Source: Desmodus rotundus (lineage: Eukaryota; Chordata; Mammalia; Chiroptera; Phyllostomidae). From it: DNA of 64,000 nt. The notes beneath the pieces were generated by a model. That model made no database searches, was not told the origin of the DNA, and saw nothing but the letters and a program-made list of their open reading frames with translations. Position numbers and translations under genes: made by a program. Within the stretch, counting starts at the first letter, position 1, and every line of letters starts with the position of its first letter. The DNA lies in the NCBI RefSeq assembly GCF_022682495.2, contig NC_071387.1, forward strand, positions 195,402,143-195,466,142, written 5' to 3'. Positions 63,377 to 64,000 of the stretch are shown in pieces.

Positions 63377-64000
63377 ACTGTGAATCTATGTATTCAAAAG
63401 TCAACAATGGCATTGCTTTGTATATAAATATATTTTCAGTCCCTTTGTCCTTGCCTACAGATTACACTCTTTGACTGTTCCTTAACCCCCGCTGCCTTTA
63501 GTTATTTTCATGAGACTGACTGTGTCCAGTAAGATGTCATTTATACCACCTCAAGGCAAAGCCTATTAAGCCTAATGAACATCACAGAAAATCCTCTACA
63601 CTCTTCTCTACTATTAGCTGGCTGAATACAGAGAAACAGGAGACCCCAAAAGCTGTAGAATCCTATGATCTAAGGAATTGTGACCAGTGAGTGACTGTGT
63701 AGAACCAAGATCCACCCTTCCTACTGCTGACATATATGCAACTGTAAAGGACCTAAAACCCACTATGATGTAGCACTGATAATTAGGGTTCTTTAACTTG
63801 TTACTCTTGTCTCTTACCGTCTTAAAGACAACTTCCTAATCAACATAGCTTCAAAAGTATCAGATTTAATTTTAACTAACTTTTGAAATATTTTCCAGAC
63901 AGCACTGTATTTGTGACCTATTGATTAGAATACACAAAATTCAATCAGTTATTTCAATTAATAAAGAGTTTTTATCATTAGACTAAATCATATTTGTTCA
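63377..64000. other. No gene; possible LTR-like piece at 63600-63830
   Basis: gtgagtgactgtgtagaacc and attagggttctttaacttgt faintly recall the 3' part of the LTR-like repeat seen at 32805, but the match is too weak to call. Confidence 0.3.

Overview
This window looks like a gene-free, AT-rich stretch of a bat nuclear genome. The evidence is four tRNA-derived SINEs of the VES type (about 200 bp, internal pol III boxes, T-rich or A-rich tail), which are known from yangochiropteran bats, together with bat-style LINE-1 3' tips. I found no believable protein-coding exon, no tRNA or rRNA gene, no CpG island and no CRISPR. Every long open frame is either a decayed LINE-1 piece or a chance frame in AT-rich or repeat DNA. 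The window is therefore intergenic or deep intronic, and I cannot tell which.

Layout. 1-3.2 kb: old L1 pieces in both orientations and a minus-strand VES. 7.58-13.94 kb: one long minus-strand L1 with matching flanking duplications. It keeps its 5'UTR, a block of degenerate tandem units with a (GAAA)n tract, and most of ORF2, but it lacks ORF1 and the start of the endonuclease. 15.8-19.98 kb: small L1 ends, ancient LTR-like repeats and a MIR. 22.3-24.26 kb: a structurally complete 'half-L1' (5'UTR + ORF1 + 3'UTR, no ORF2) on the minus strand with a 13-bp target-site duplication, nested in an old plus-strand L1. 25-39 kb: MaLR-like LTRs, a VES, old L1 ends and long stretches of AT-rich DNA I cannot classify. 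39.0-43.8 kb: a MaLR-like LTR, an L1 end with a tiny 5' inversion, a 56-bp AT palindrome, a 1-kb L1 and short tandem duplications. 44.7-52 kb: a VES, microsatellites and unclassified DNA. 51.5-54.3 kb: a dense cluster of old L1, LTR-like, L1/HAL1 ORF1-like and Tigger-like DNA transposon sequence. 54.2-64 kb: two ultra-short L1 3'-tip insertions (53 and 44 bp), a 17-bp minisatellite, a MaLR-like LTR, a mariner transposase remnant, a VES and a hAT-type MITE near the end.

There is no gene circuit here. The elements relate as a transposition history: L1 supplies the enzymes, VES and half-L1 copies carry hallmarks of L1-mediated insertion (target-site duplications, A-tails, and for the half-L1 a 3' tip shared with the long L1), and mariner, Tigger and hAT pieces record cut-and-paste activity. 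Family names come from recognising consensus-like sequence by eye; boundaries of old repeats are approximate.
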